From Mrakia gelida (taxonomy: Eukaryota; Basidiomycota; Tremellomycetes; Cystofilobasidiales; Mrakiaceae), in assembly GCA_024345305.1 (NCBI GenBank), contig BRON01000013.1, positions 1,287,870 through 1,351,869 of the forward strand: a DNA stretch of 64,000 bases, written 5' to 3'. The notes under the pieces were generated by a model that did not search any database, was not told the origin of the DNA, and saw only the letters and a program-made list of their open reading frames with translations. Shown one piece after another: positions 47,466 to 57,460 of the stretch. Both the position numbers and the translations under genes were made by a program. Position 1 is the stretch's first letter. Every line of letters begins with the position of its first letter.

Positions 47466-50078
47466 CTATTTCGCCCTCAGACGGTGTCCCATCACCTCCA
47501 CCGAACCACCAGCTCCCTCACCCGTCGTCTCTTCCATCGGCTCATCCTCCTCCCGAGGAACCCACTTGTACGTCCAAAACCGCGACAGGTCCTTCTTCTC
47601 TCTCCCCACCCGCTTCTTCACCCCCGCCGCCTTTGGTGCCGCCCAAACCATCGCTCCACTCAGCACCTCCTCCTCCTCCCTCTCCCCCTCGTTCTCCTCC
47701 TCGTCCATATCCATAGACGAGTCGGAAGAGCTTTCCTCAAGAACAGCTCTGGCCTTCCTTCTCCCTCCTCCCCTGACTCCTCCCCTCACCCTCCCTCCCA
47801 TCCTGCCAGCTCTGAGACTCATCTCCTTCCCAAACGAGCGCTGCCCTCGACCCTTTCCACCCTTCTTCCCAACTCCACCTCCTACAACTCCTTTCCTCGC
47901 CTCCTTCTTGATCAACGCAGCCGTCCGAAGCGTCCCCTGGAGGATCGCGCTCTCCTGGATGAAGACCACTCCTCCGTGCTCAGGCTTCTTCAGGATGATC
48001 CTGTCCCCGACCTCGGTTTCCGAAGTCCCGTTCTCCTGATCGGGCTGCTTCTTCTGAACGGCCGAGTGAGCGATCTGGACCTCGTCGCGCTCGACCTGAT
48101 CGCGTAGAACGGCGACGAGGGCGTTGGAAGTCGTGAGGTCGTCGTCGGGTTGAACGTTCTCCCTCTGCTCCAACGCTTTACTGATTGCGATGATTTGGGT
48201 TCGGCGACGGTTGGGAGTGAGAGGAAGTTGGCTAGCGGAGGTGTTGAGAGGATGGGAGGAGGAAGGAGGGTAGAGAGAGGAGAAACGGGTAGAGGGAGAA
48301 TCGAGTCGACGTCGCTCCTCGGCGTCGAGATACTCCTTGACGAAGGGGATCGCTGAGGGATCGATGGGCCAGGTCCCCGCCTTCCTGAAGCGTGTGATGA
48401 TGGTCGTGGGTTTGATGCAGTCTTCCCGTGCCGCGGCGAGGATCCTGGGAGGGAGGAAAGACGAAGAGGTGAGCAAGACGAAGGAAGGTCAAAGACGGGA
48501 AAGGACGAGCTCACCCTGTGAACGCCTTCTTGTTGACTCTCCCTCCTCCATCGACATGAACATCCAGATAGACCGTGTAGAAGTGGGCAGCGGGGGAGAA
48601 GACGGCGACGTCGAGAGCGGAGAGGAAGTCCGAGCTGTGGGAGGGGTAGTTGGCGACGGTGATCCCATGGTGGAAGGCGTAGGAGATGACGAGGGGTGCG
48701 AGGTGAGGGGTGGCTCCGTCGAAGTAGAGAAGACGCTCCTTTGTTGTAACCTTTGGTCTGTAAGGAGGCGAAGAGGGTAAAGATTCAGGATTGAGCTCTT
48801 GAAAGAGCTGGAAGCAAGGCTGAAGAAAGAGAAAGGGCGACAGAAGGGGAGGAAGGAAGAACGAAGCTCACCTCGTGAGCTCCTTGAAGTGCACCATCCA
48901 CTCCGGAGCTACCTCTGAGTTGATGTAACCCTTCTCCGTAGCGGCGAATCCAGGACCAGTCGGAAGGGTTGAGTGTCTGACCCATCCGAAGTGTAGGTAC
49001 TTCCCCTTCATAATGATGAGAGGCTCGATGGATGCTCCGGCGGCAGAGACGCATTCGACGACGGTTACGAGCTCTCGGTTTCCGTCTGTAGAGTCGGAAG
49101 ATAAAAAAAGAAAGGGTCGGTTGGGAAGAGGATGTCGTAAGCTTGATGAACGTGCGAAAGGTGAGGAGCAGAGGGAGGGGAGGAGAGGGAAGGAAACGAA
49201 GCTCAGCTCACCTTGAACCTGCTTGGGTGTCCTCTTCTTCTCCGACCTCTTCGACGGGTCTCTCCACATCAAGAGTGTCTTTGACTTCGACAGACCGAGC
49301 ATGAAGCCCTTCTCGGCCATCGTCCAGACGTTCTCCCTCTTGATGCCCTTCTTCGGCAGCGACCTGAGAGGAGAGAGGAGGAGAAGGAAGGAAGCCGAAG
49401 GTCAGCTCGTTCGACTCGACTCGTTTTCTCGGCCTCCTCCTACAGAGAGCACGGAACTGGAACCGTTCAAAAGCTGAAGAGGTGCTCCTCAAACGTCCTT
49501 TTACACGATAAGAAGATGAGAACTCTCATCCTTCAAGAACTTGATGACGGTTGGAGGGTCCTTCGCAGCGTGTCGCTCCTTCGCCTCGAGCTTCCCTTCC
49601 CCATGGTTACCGTCTTCCTGAACCGTCGAGCGAAGCGATAGACCCAACGAGGTTCAGGACAAGTCGAGCCAGGCTTCCTCGTACGACGAGTCTCATAGGC
49701 GATCTCTCTGATGACTGGAGGAGAGACGTTCTAGTTGAGAAGTTCGACGTCTCGAAGGAGCTCCTCCAGTCCAGCCTCCTGCGCGTTCGAGAGGTACTGA
49801 GCCGGTCCGTGAGCCTTGGTCTGGGGTTGCGCTCCGTCTCGACGATGCTGAAGAGTCGTGAGGTTGACATGGCAGTCCGAAGAGAGTCGACGAAAACTTC
49901 TCCTCTCTGTAGGATCCTTGAAAGCCTCGAGAGCGGTCTTGTTTCTGATCTCGCGCTCGACTGGATCGTCCGCATGAGCTTTGTATCTTCTCGGTAGTTG
50001 GGACCGGGCCGAGGAAGAATCGCAGAGGTCTGGGGAGCATTTAAAGAGGAGGGCGTGGATGTAGAGAAGTCGAAACAA
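47466..50078 (-). pseudogene. pogo-family transposase, inactivated
   Basis: In order on minus there is a CENP-B/pogo DNA-binding part (ALEAFKDPTERRSFRRLS, LEELLRDVELL), a second HTH block (PPVIREIAYETRRTRKPG, WVYRFARRF), then ERHAAKDPPTVIKFLKD and the DDE catalytic core. The core shows VWTMAEKGFMLG, LVTVVECVSAAGASIEPLI, LYFDGATPHLAPLV and SDFLSALDVAVFSPA. The first catalytic Asp, expected where MDEKGF stands in relatives, is Ala (MAEKGF); the second (YFDG) and third (LDVAV) are kept. There is an in-frame TAG at 49,731-49,733 and a frame change near 49,612-49,625. The C-terminal exon (47,466-48,445) has long basic and acidic low-complexity tracts. The start is not resolved. Confidence 0.75.
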
Positions 50079-50309
50079 GAAAGAAAAACAAGATGGAAGG
50101 TGGCCCGTTCCTCGGCCAAATCAGCCTCGGTCAGCGGCCGTCCAGAAACGACGCATCTGGGAGAAGTCTTGCCCGTCGAAGAAGAGACATTTTTTGCGGG
50201 TCTGAAAACTTGATTGAGCTCTTCTATCTATCGACTATCGTTATCTAGGATATGAGATCCTCAAGTTCAAATCTGAGTGACATCAAGCGCGTTCAAAAGG
50301 ACAAGTCTT

Positions 50310-50323
50310 GTGGCCCGTTTCTG
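50310..50323 (-). repeat. right inverted repeat of pogo-like element
   Basis: GTGGCCCGTTTCTG is the exact reverse complement of 46,876-46,889. Confidence 0.65.
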
Positions 50324-50420
50324 TGACTGGGCCTGTAGAGCTACACCTCAGGGCCAAGAAGTCAGCCTTACGAGCACACCAGAGAAGGTGAGCACGTACA
50401 GACAGCCCTTGGTCTGAAGA

Positions 50421-51026
50421 TCATCTAAAGAATCCGATTGACGCGTCCTCCCAATCTTTCAACAGACTTCGTGCCACTCTCTCGCCGTCGTCAGAGCTGT
50501 GATGACTTGACCAGAGGGCCACGGCTGCTTCGAAGAGCTCGAGCACGCTGAGGTCGAGGAGTAGGTGACGTCTCAGCTTTGCAGCCTGTTTGCGTTTCAC
50601 TTCCTTTTATATATTCCATCTGTATCTCCCTTCAACGACACTTCTCTTTCCCTCTCATCATCTACCAATCACCTTCTCATCCTCTTCGTGCATCGCGTCC
50701 TCATCCATTTCATCTGTTCTCTCCCTTTTCGTACACTTTCCTTTCACTCCTACAACACTCTGAGATGGACCGCAGTGGACGAACGATTCTGAGATGCCTA
50801 GATACTCTCTGCGAAGTTCCTCGTAGAGGCTCTTTTGCTTGACCCAAGACTCGAACTGGTAATCGTGAGAAGGGAGTCGTCGCTGGTGGTGGTAGTTGAG
50901 CTCGAGGGCTTGGTAGGCTTCTTCGTCGGGCCCAGTCGAGGTCGAGGTGGAAGGGGATGGCGAGGTGGTGGTGGATGAGGTGGCGAGGAGAGGGGGGGAG
51001 AAGTGAAGCGGAGAGACTGACATCAT
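50421..51026 (-). CDS. possible hypothetical protein, two exons
   Basis: A Ser/Pro/Thr-rich start (two adjacent Met codons at 51,026) runs into a charged region, EEAYQALELNYHHQRRLPSH and YEELRREYLGISESF, that looks like real protein. A second exon may be LLLDLSVLELFEAAVALWSS followed by RVARSLLKDWEDASIGFF, with a TGA at 50,421-50,423. The intron ends are not defined. It is divergent from the F-box gene at 51,206. I do not recognise it; it could be a gene remnant beside the transposon. Confidence 0.35.
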
Positions 51027-51205
51027 GTGGGTAGTGGAGTGGAGATGGAAAGTACAGGCTGGTTGAGATGAAGGCGAAGATTTGATTCGAAGGGCGAGCT
51101 GGAAGGCATTTGCAGGGAAGGAGGGAAGTGAGCTCGACCTCTTCCACCGGTCACTACCTCCTTTCGCCCACTTTTCCCATATATAGTTCTCTCAACTTCG
51201 TCGTC

Positions 51206-52182
51206 ATGGCCATCATTCCCTCCTTCAACCATATCCAATCCCTTCCTCTCGAAGTCAAAGCTCATATCCTGCGACTCTGTAATCCATCGACGCTCGCTCA
51301 AACCTCTCAAGTCTCCCTCGCCTTTCTACAGCTCTCCTCGCCTCTCCTGTACAACGACATCCACATCGTAGGACCGGAAGCAATGGAAAAGCTTCTTGTA
51401 TCGAGAGTACGTAACGCGTTTTGAGCTTCAAGAACGGGAAACGAACGCCAAAGCTGACCTCCTCCTTCCTTCCCTCCCTGCAGGACGAGTCCGCTCAACC
51501 TCACCTCTCCCCTTACCTCAACATCTCCTCCATCTCCTCCTTTACCATCGACATCACCACGCCTAGACCCTCCACCCTCGAACGCTTCAACTTCTCCACC
51601 TCTCGCCTCCCTTCCTCGAATCAAATACGCGTCAAAACCCTCTCCATCCTTCTCTACCCCTACCCAACCTTCGCCTCCCGTCAACTCTGGTCTCACCTCC
51701 TCCCTCTCTTCGACCCCACCATCGTAGACCTCACAGGCACGCTTCTTCCAGATCACAACTCCCCTTTCCCCTACGGAATCAACCTCGCTCCTGCTCGCTG
51801 GTCGAACCTCGAAAGGATCTCCCTCTTCGGCGCGCCGAACGACAACGGAAGGATGGCTTTGGCAGGGTTCCTGGACGCTGGGAAGGAGAGGAGGGTTACG
51901 ATAGTGTTGGATTTGGTTGAGATGAAGGATGGGGTGAGATTGGCTGTAGGGTTGTACGAGCAGCAGAGGAAGATGGCCGAGATCATGAGTGATGCAGGAG
52001 GACCTGACTTTTCTGCTCTGTGTTCGTCGAGGCTGAAGGAGCTGATGATCAGGGTAGCGTCGAAGGAGGCAGAGAAGAAGATGAGGAGCATTCTCGTCGG
52101 GCAGTGGGAAGAGCGAGGAGTTGAGGAGAGCCTGCGTGTTGAGTGGAGGAGTCGGTTGAGATTCAAGGTCGTTGAGAAGTGA
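51206..52182 (+). CDS. F-box protein
   Basis: Two exons (51,206-51,406 and 51,484-52,182; donor GTACGT, acceptor CTGCAG) encode about 299 residues. The N-terminal 45 residues form an F-box-like motif, HIQSLPLEVKAHILRLCN then TLAQTSQVSLAFLQLSSPLL, typical of fungal F-box proteins that dock to Skp1. The rest (ISSISSFTIDITTPRPSTLE, WSNLERISLFGAPNDNGRM, RVTIVLDLVEM) looks like irregular leucine-rich strands. The family is distinct from the paralogue pair at 14,167 and 30,284, where the F-box-like helices are near the C-terminus. The substrate is unknown. A TATATAG stands just before the leader (about 51,180). Confidence 0.75.
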
Positions 52183-53806
52183 GTAGAAACGGTTCGTCTC
52201 TCCTCCCCCATCTCTAACATTTTCCGATTCTTGCACTTTGATTCCTTTCTTGAACCTGTCTTGCTCTCGCTCACAATGCCTTTTTGATTCTTTCTTCTTC
52301 CGTCTCTCTTCAGACGCGTCAACGCTCTTTCGCTCCTCCTCGTTCAATATAGCTCTCCATGACTTCGTTCGATCTTGGTCCTCGCTCCTTCTACCACTAG
52401 GAATATGCTTCTACTTATCTTGAAGATGCTAGGTTCTCTATCCCATCGACCTGGGTATCGACGAGAGAGAGAAAGAGAGCGAAACGTCGCGTCGTCGTCG
52501 TCGGATCTTGATCAGAAGTTGACGCCCCTCTCCCCTCTGAGCCTCGGCATGCCTTTAGGCGACACGAAGGTGTTTAGTAGTAGCTCATAGAATCAAAAGT
52601 ACAAGAACGATGCATCGAGCTCCGACATGAGCAAAAGACCGTTTACGTTCGGACCGAGTGAGGATGGAATCATGGCGAGATGTTGTTCGATGGGGAGTGA
52701 GTAAAAAGTCTGCGGATTGGGCAGGACCACCAAACGAGCACGAGGGAAACAAAACCGAGACAAGGAGTCAAAGAGAACAGTTGAGGAGGAGAGAGTAGGA
52801 TGCTCGGAGATTGGGGAGACAGGTAAATCTCTTCCTTCCTCTTTTTCTGATGCACGTCAAAGAGAGATGCAAATGAACGCAAAAAGAACTGGTGTGTAGA
52901 AGCGAGCAACCACGGAGAAGAAAGCTGCGAAAGCGGGCAGTGAGGTAGGAGAGAAAACAAATCGAAAAATGAGGAGGAGAAGAAAGACCACAAGCACTCA
53001 AAGATGATTACAACAAAGCAAGGAGGGAGCGGAAAGCGAAGCAGACAGGCGATGTGGGGGTTTGGAGAGGAAGTGAGGAGTTCTTCTCGGTTCGTTCGTT
53101 CTTTCGTTTTGCTTTCTTCTCGACGCGTCTCTTCCCCTTTTCTCCTGTCTCGGTTAGAGACCCCGCTTCTATAGGTTCTGGGCCTCGCCCTTCTGTTTAT
53201 ATTTAGTCCTCTGCTTCCCTTCGCCGACTCTTCTCGTTCTGTAGATACCTTTGCCCGAAACCTTCCCCTCGCGACGCGCCTCACTCACGTTCCCCTTTTC
53301 TTCTCGGCCCTCCCTTCCGTCTCGACTCTCTTGCTTAGTACATACTTTTCTCGGTTCTCGCCTTCTCTGCCTCTTCCGTTTTATAGCTTATACCCCTTTT
53401 TGGCTTTGCTGTGACCGCTGATGGTCTCGCGTCGTGTCTCACCGTCCTTCCTCCCTTTCGCTGGCTACTCCCTCCAGCCTCGTTCCTCTTCTCGGTGCTT
53501 CGGACTGCGGATCATATTTAGTATAAAGAGTGGGCTAGTTTTGACCTTCTTGCTATGGATCAACTTTCACCCCAGAATTGGTCAACTTCTCAGCTTCCCT
53601 TCTCGTCTCCCTTTCTCATCTTCCCTTCTCCAGAACCAGTCTCGCCGTCAAGTCGCCCAGTAGTAGTTCTCATTCTCCCTCGCGTAGTTCTCAAGTCGCT
53701 AGTAGTAGTTCTCGTTTTCCCTTCTCCACCGACCTCCCTTCCTTCTCCCAGCCCACCCCAAAGCCTCCAAGAGCTGAAACCTCAACGAGCACTCGCCAGC
53801 GTCGTT
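52183..53806. other. intergenic region up to the retrotransposon
   Basis: No supported gene is seen. A minus-strand frame of 204 codons (52,670-53,284) is half Arg/Glu-rich and half hydrophobic, with no domain, and I take it for chance. A short direct repeat (AGTAGTAGTTCTC) occurs at about 53,660 and 53,702, close to the LTR. Confidence 0.55.
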
Positions 53807-54165
53807 TGTGAGGATCGAGCGAGGAGCGGGGATGGCGAGGGAACGAGAGCGACGCGACGAAGAGAAGTCAGGTGCTTATCGAGGAACGAGGACGAGGTAT
53901 GATCCAAAGGTGATTCAAGATAGAGGTTAGAAAGTGAAAAGCGAGGCGAACATATTTAAGGGAGGCGAAGCGATCAAAGGGAAGAAAGAACAAAAGACTT
54001 TGAAGGCTGAAACGATAACAGGGGAAGAGTTATGAACAAAGGGACAAAGGCAGAACGCGTAGCTGAGAACAAAGGACTAGTAGCGGTGAAAGGGAAGTAG
54101 GGGGAAGAAAGGGAAAGAGTAAGGGAGAGTGAAACAAGAAGGAGCTGAAACCTGATTCCCTGACA
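53807..54165 (-). repeat. 3' LTR of the chromovirus
   Basis: The 359 bases run from TGTGAGGATCGAGCG to ATTCCCTGACA and match 59,528-59,886 with no difference I can see. In transcript sense it starts TGTCAGGGAATC and ends CTCACA. Confidence 0.95.
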
Positions 54166-54176
54166 TAATCCCCCAT
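54166..54176 (-). promoter_or_regulatory. polypurine tract of the chromovirus
   Basis: In transcript sense ATGGGGGATTA directly abuts the 3' LTR. This is the expected position and composition for the plus-strand primer of reverse transcription. Confidence 0.6.
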
Positions 54177-54202
54177 CTAAGACGCGAAGGTCTCTCAAGC
54201 GT

Positions 54203-57200
54203 CTAAGAACCTTTCCTAGGGCGAGCATCCTTGTGAGAGCGAAGATAAGAGTTGAGAACTCGAAGTCGAGCAAGTCCGTTGGCCGGTTCCCAAGTGTCGT
54301 CGAAGTCTTGATATCCTTCCCAGTGAACGAGGTAGTAGGTTCCGTCAGGACGATGTTCGTGAGCGAGGATCCGTTCCGGGATGAAGTGTTCCTGGGATTC
54401 GAATTCAATGATGGGAGGAGGATCCTGATGCTGATCGTGGAGGCCGGGAGAGTGAGGGAGGAGGAGCGAGACGTGGAAGACGGGATGAACTTGGAGGGTA
54501 GGGGGAAGGTCCAGGACGAAGGTGATTGGGGAGAGTTTCTTGACAATGGGGAAGGGACCGAGATTTCGTGCGTCGAGCTTGAACGAGGGCCGAGCGGTGG
54601 AGATGTTTCTGGAGTTGAGCCAAACGAGATCCCCGACGTTGAAGAGGTCGACCTCCTTTCCATCCTTGTCGCGTCGAATTGGAGCCCGATGTTTCCGATC
54701 GTAGTACTTTTTTTGGAGGTCTTGAGCGTGGATGATTGAGTGGTGGATAGAGGAGTGGACTTTGGCGAGAGCGAGGATTTCGGTGTTGGCGGCGGGGTTG
54801 TGAGAGGTGGCGGTGAGGAGGAAGTCGGAGGGAGCCAAAGGATGGTAACCATGATCCGCAAAGAAGGGAGATTCGAGGGTGGTGGCCGAGCGAGAGTTGT
54901 TGAGAGCGAAGGCGCATGTTGGGAGGAGTCCGGACCAGTTCGATTGGTTGTAGTCGCAAAACATCCGAAGGTAGGTTTCCGTTGCTTGATTCGTCTTTTC
55001 CGTTTGACCGTTTCCTTGAGGGTGGAACGCCGTAGTAAAGTGAGGACGAACGCCGAGGAGTTGGATGAAAGAGGTGAAGAAGGAGGAGGTGAAGGTAGTT
55101 CCGCGATCCGAGAGGATGTCTGTTTGAAGACCGTGATGAGCAACGACGTGGTTAAGGTACATTTTGGCGAGATCCGACGCGTTGAATCCATCTTCCTTGT
55201 AAGGGACGAGGACGACCATCTTGGAGAAGCGATCGACGAAGACCTGAATGCAGTCGAATCCGTTGGAGAGAGGGAGCTTGACGATTCCGTCCATCGAAAT
55301 TTGGCGCCAGGGAGCAAGTGGAGGAGGGATAGGTTGGAGGAGGCCGAGGGGGAGTTGTCGCGAGGGTTTGTTTCGAGCGCAGGTATCACAACCCGCGACG
55401 TAGGTTCCGACGAAATCCGAGTCCAGAGGGAAGATGAAGGATCGTCGAAGGAGGTTGTGCGTCTTGGTTCGTCCGAGGTGACCAGCAAGGAGGGTGTTGT
55501 GGCAGGAGCGAACGATGTCGAGGCGAAGTTGGTGATCGTTGGGTACTCGGATGAGTCCCTTGAAGAGGATGAGGTCGAGGGTTGGGTGGAGTGAGAAGTC
55601 TCGGAGGAGGATGAAGTTGTCGTATTCCAGAGGGAGCATCGGGTTCCGGAGGAGCTGTCCGATTTCGTCGAGCGAAGGGTCGAGGGAAGTAGCGCGACGA
55701 ATGCGTCCGACAAGGTCGGGATCCGGATCGGCAGGTTGAGGGTCGAGGGAGGGAGCGAGGATCGAGGGAGGAGGTTGATGTTGTTGAGGTTTCGAGAGTG
55801 AAAGGCGAGTGGATGTTCGGATTGGCCGAGAGCCTTGAGCGATAGATAGATGTGGAGGAGTGTTGATAGCCGGGGTAAGGTTGACGAAGGGTTCCGAGGG
55901 AGGACGGGGAGGAGCGACGAGTTGACCAGGCTTGAGGACGCGTTGAGGGGCTTGTTGAGAAGCTCTACTCCCCTCTGAAAGACCCGATCGTCTCGAGAGG
56001 GCATCCGGAAGTTCCATCTTAGTTCCCTGTTTGTAGTGAATGACGAAGGAGAAGTTTCCGAGGAGTTCGCACCAGCGAGCTTGTCGACGCGTGAGGACCT
56101 TGGACGAATTGAAGTATTGAAGGGCCTCGTGGTCGGAGTGAATGGTGAGGGTTGACGGGTGTCCTTCACAGTAGTGTCTCCATTCCTTGAGGCACTCAAC
56201 GATGGCGAGCATCTCCTTGTCGTGGATTTCGTAGTTGAGTTCGGCGGGGTTGAGTTTTCGAGAGTAGAAAGCGATGGGGTGGTTGAATTCGTTGGTGGGA
56301 GAGCGTTGGGAGAGGATTCCGGCGATAGCGAAGTCGGACGCGTCGGTTTCGAGGAGGAGTGGGAGTGAGGGATCGAAGACGGTGAGGACGGGAGCGGTGG
56401 TGAAGGCGGTTTTGAGTTTGTTAAAGGCGGAGAGAGCGTCGCGTCCAAAGTCGAAGGGGACGTCTTTTCGAAGGAGGGAGGTGAGGGGAGCGGCGATGTC
56501 CGAGAAGTGATGGATGAAGCGGCGATAGAAGTTGGCGAATCCAAGGAAGACCTGAATATCCTTGACCAAGGAGGGAGGGGACCATTCGAGGATAGCGGAG
56601 ACCTTGTTCTTGTCCATTCGAACTCCATTTCGACCGACGACGTAACCGAGGAAGTCGACCTCCTCCTTGTAGAACTCACACTTCTCCGGTTTGACCCAGA
56701 GTTGTGCTTCTTGAAGAGCCTTGAGGATGACGGAGACGTGTTGAGTGTGTTCGGCGAGGGAGTTGGAGTAGATGAGGATGTCGTCGAGGTAAACGATGCA
56801 GAAGATGTCGAGGTGTTGGCGAAGGGTGTCGTTCATAAAGTGCTGGAAGGCGGCGGGAGCGTTGGTGAGGCCGAAGGGCATGACGGTGTATTCGAAGTGG
56901 CCGTAACGACAGCGGAAGGCGGTTTTCCACTCGTCTCCAGGAGCGATCCGAACGAGGTTGTATGCTCCACGAAGATCGAGTTTGGTGAAGAATTTTGCCT
57001 TGGAGAGTCGATCGAGGGATTCGGGGATGAGGGGGAGAGGGTAGCGATTCTTGAGGGTGATCTTGTTGAGTCCTCGGTAGTCGACGCAAAGGCGAAGAGA
57101 TCCGTCCTTCTTTTTGACGAAAAGGATGGGAGCCCCAGCGGGAGAGGTTGAGTGTCGAATGAATCTTTTGGTGAGGTTTTCGTCGATGAAGGTCTTGAGA

Positions 57201-57460
57201 GCGTCGAGTTCCGTGGCGGAGAGTCCGTAGATGTGTTGGAAGGGAGGAGTGGAGCCGGGTTCGGTGTTGATCTTGAGGTCGTAGGATCGATGAGGAGGGA
57301 GGATGTCGGCGGAGGATTTTTCGAATACTGAGCGATAGGGGAGGAACTCGGGAGGGAGGTGTTTGTCGAGGTTGAAGGTTGGATCCGAGGGAGGTTCCTC
57401 TCCTGAGCGAGGAGGAGAGATGTTGACTGGAACGGGGGAATAGTTGGCTGAGAGAGAGAG
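54203..57460 (-). CDS. chromovirus pol: reverse transcriptase, RNase H, integrase, chromodomain
   Basis: One uninterrupted frame (open from 57,769, meaningful from about 57,460) runs to the stop at 54,203. Reverse transcriptase shows VKKKDGSLRLCVDYRGLNK, FTKLDLRGAYNLVRIAPGDE, MPFGLTNAPAAFQHFMND and the catalytic IVYLDDILIYS. RNase H has LETDASDFAIAGIL and EMLAIVECLKEWRHY. Integrase has the zinc motif (GHLGRTKTH...GCDTC) and the acidic triad in ISMDGIVKLP, SDRGTTFTSSF and FHPQGNGQTEKTNQATE. The chromodomain reads ERILAHEHRPDG, YYLVHWEGYQDFDDTWEPA. All catalytic residues appear intact. The frame differs from that of gag and protease; the transition lies at a TC run (57,450-57,460). Confidence 0.93.
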   Translation of the reverse strand, partial: LSLSANYSPVPVNISPPRSGEEPPSDPTFNLDKHLPPEFLPYRSVFEKSSADILPPHRSYDLKINTEPGSTPPFQHIYGLSATELDALKTFIDENLTKRFIRHSTSPAGAPILFVKKKDGSLRLCVDYRGLNKITLKNRYPLPLIPESLDRLSKAKFFTKLDLRGAYNLVRIAPGDEWKTAFRCRYGHFEYTVMPFGLTNAPAAFQHFMNDTLRQHLDIFCIVYLDDILIYSNSLAEHTQHVSVILKALQEAQLWVKPEKCEFYKEEVDFLGYVVGRNGVRMDKNKVSAILEWSPPSLVKDIQVFLGFANFYRRFIHHFSDIAAPLTSLLRKDVPFDFGRDALSAFNKLKTAFTTAPVLTVFDPSLPLLLETDASDFAIAGILSQRSPTNEFNHPIAFYSRKLNPAELNYEIHDKEMLAIVECLKEWRHYCEGHPSTLTIHSDHEALQYFNSSKVLTRRQARWCELLGNFSFVIHYKQGTKMELPDALSRRSGLSEGSRASQQAPQRVLKPGQLVAPPRPPSEPFVNLTPAINTPPHLSIAQGSRPIRTSTRLSLSKPQQHQPPPSILAPSLDPQPADPDPDLVGRIRRATSLDPSLDEIGQLLRNPMLPLEYDNFILLRDFSLHPTLDLILFKGLIRVPNDHQLRLDIVRSCHNTLLAGHLGRTKTHNLLRRSFIFPLDSDFVGTYVAGCDTCARNKPSRQLPLGLLQPIPPPLAPWRQISMDGIVKLPLSNGFDCIQVFVDRFSKMVVLVPYKEDGFNASDLAKMYLNHVVAHHGLQTDILSDRGTTFTSSFFTSFIQLLGVRPHFTTAFHPQGNGQTEKTNQATETYLRMFCDYNQSNWSGLLPTCAFALNNSRSATTLESPFFADHGYHPLAPSDFLLTATSHNPAANTEILALAKVHSSIHHSIIHAQDLQKKYYDRKHRAPIRRDKDGKEVDLFNVGDLVWLNSRNISTARPSFKLDARNLGPFPIVKKLSPITFVLDLPPTLQVHPVFHVSLLLPHSPGLHDQHQDPPPIIEFESQEHFIPERILAHEHRPDGTYYLVHWEGYQDFDDTWEPANGLARLRVLNSYLRSHKDARPRKGS

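Larger units (their letters stand above)
46876..50323 (-). mobile_element. degenerate pogo-like (Tc1/mariner superfamily) DNA transposon
   Basis: The 14-bp sequence CAGAAACGGGCCAC at 46,876-46,889 returns as its exact reverse complement at 50,310-50,323, 3.45 kb apart, and the pair encloses a pogo-type transposase reading frame. I infer that these are the terminal inverted repeats, or the conserved inner part of them. A TA target duplication is not visible right at the outer edges, so the true ends may lie a few bases further out. The element carries clear lesions (see the transposase entry) and is immobile by its own enzyme. Confidence 0.6.

Noticed and set aside
54740..55594. Long plus-strand frame of 284 codons opposite pol
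   Set aside because: It is an antisense shadow rich in Glu, Val and Gly, with no motif and no splice support; the minus-strand integrase explains this region fully.
53974..56679. A 901-codon open frame on the minus strand inside the retrotransposon
   Set aside because: It overlaps pol in another frame and is Ser/Pro/Arg-rich without motifs. It is a codon-bias shadow of the RT-integrase frame, in the same phase as gag and protease.
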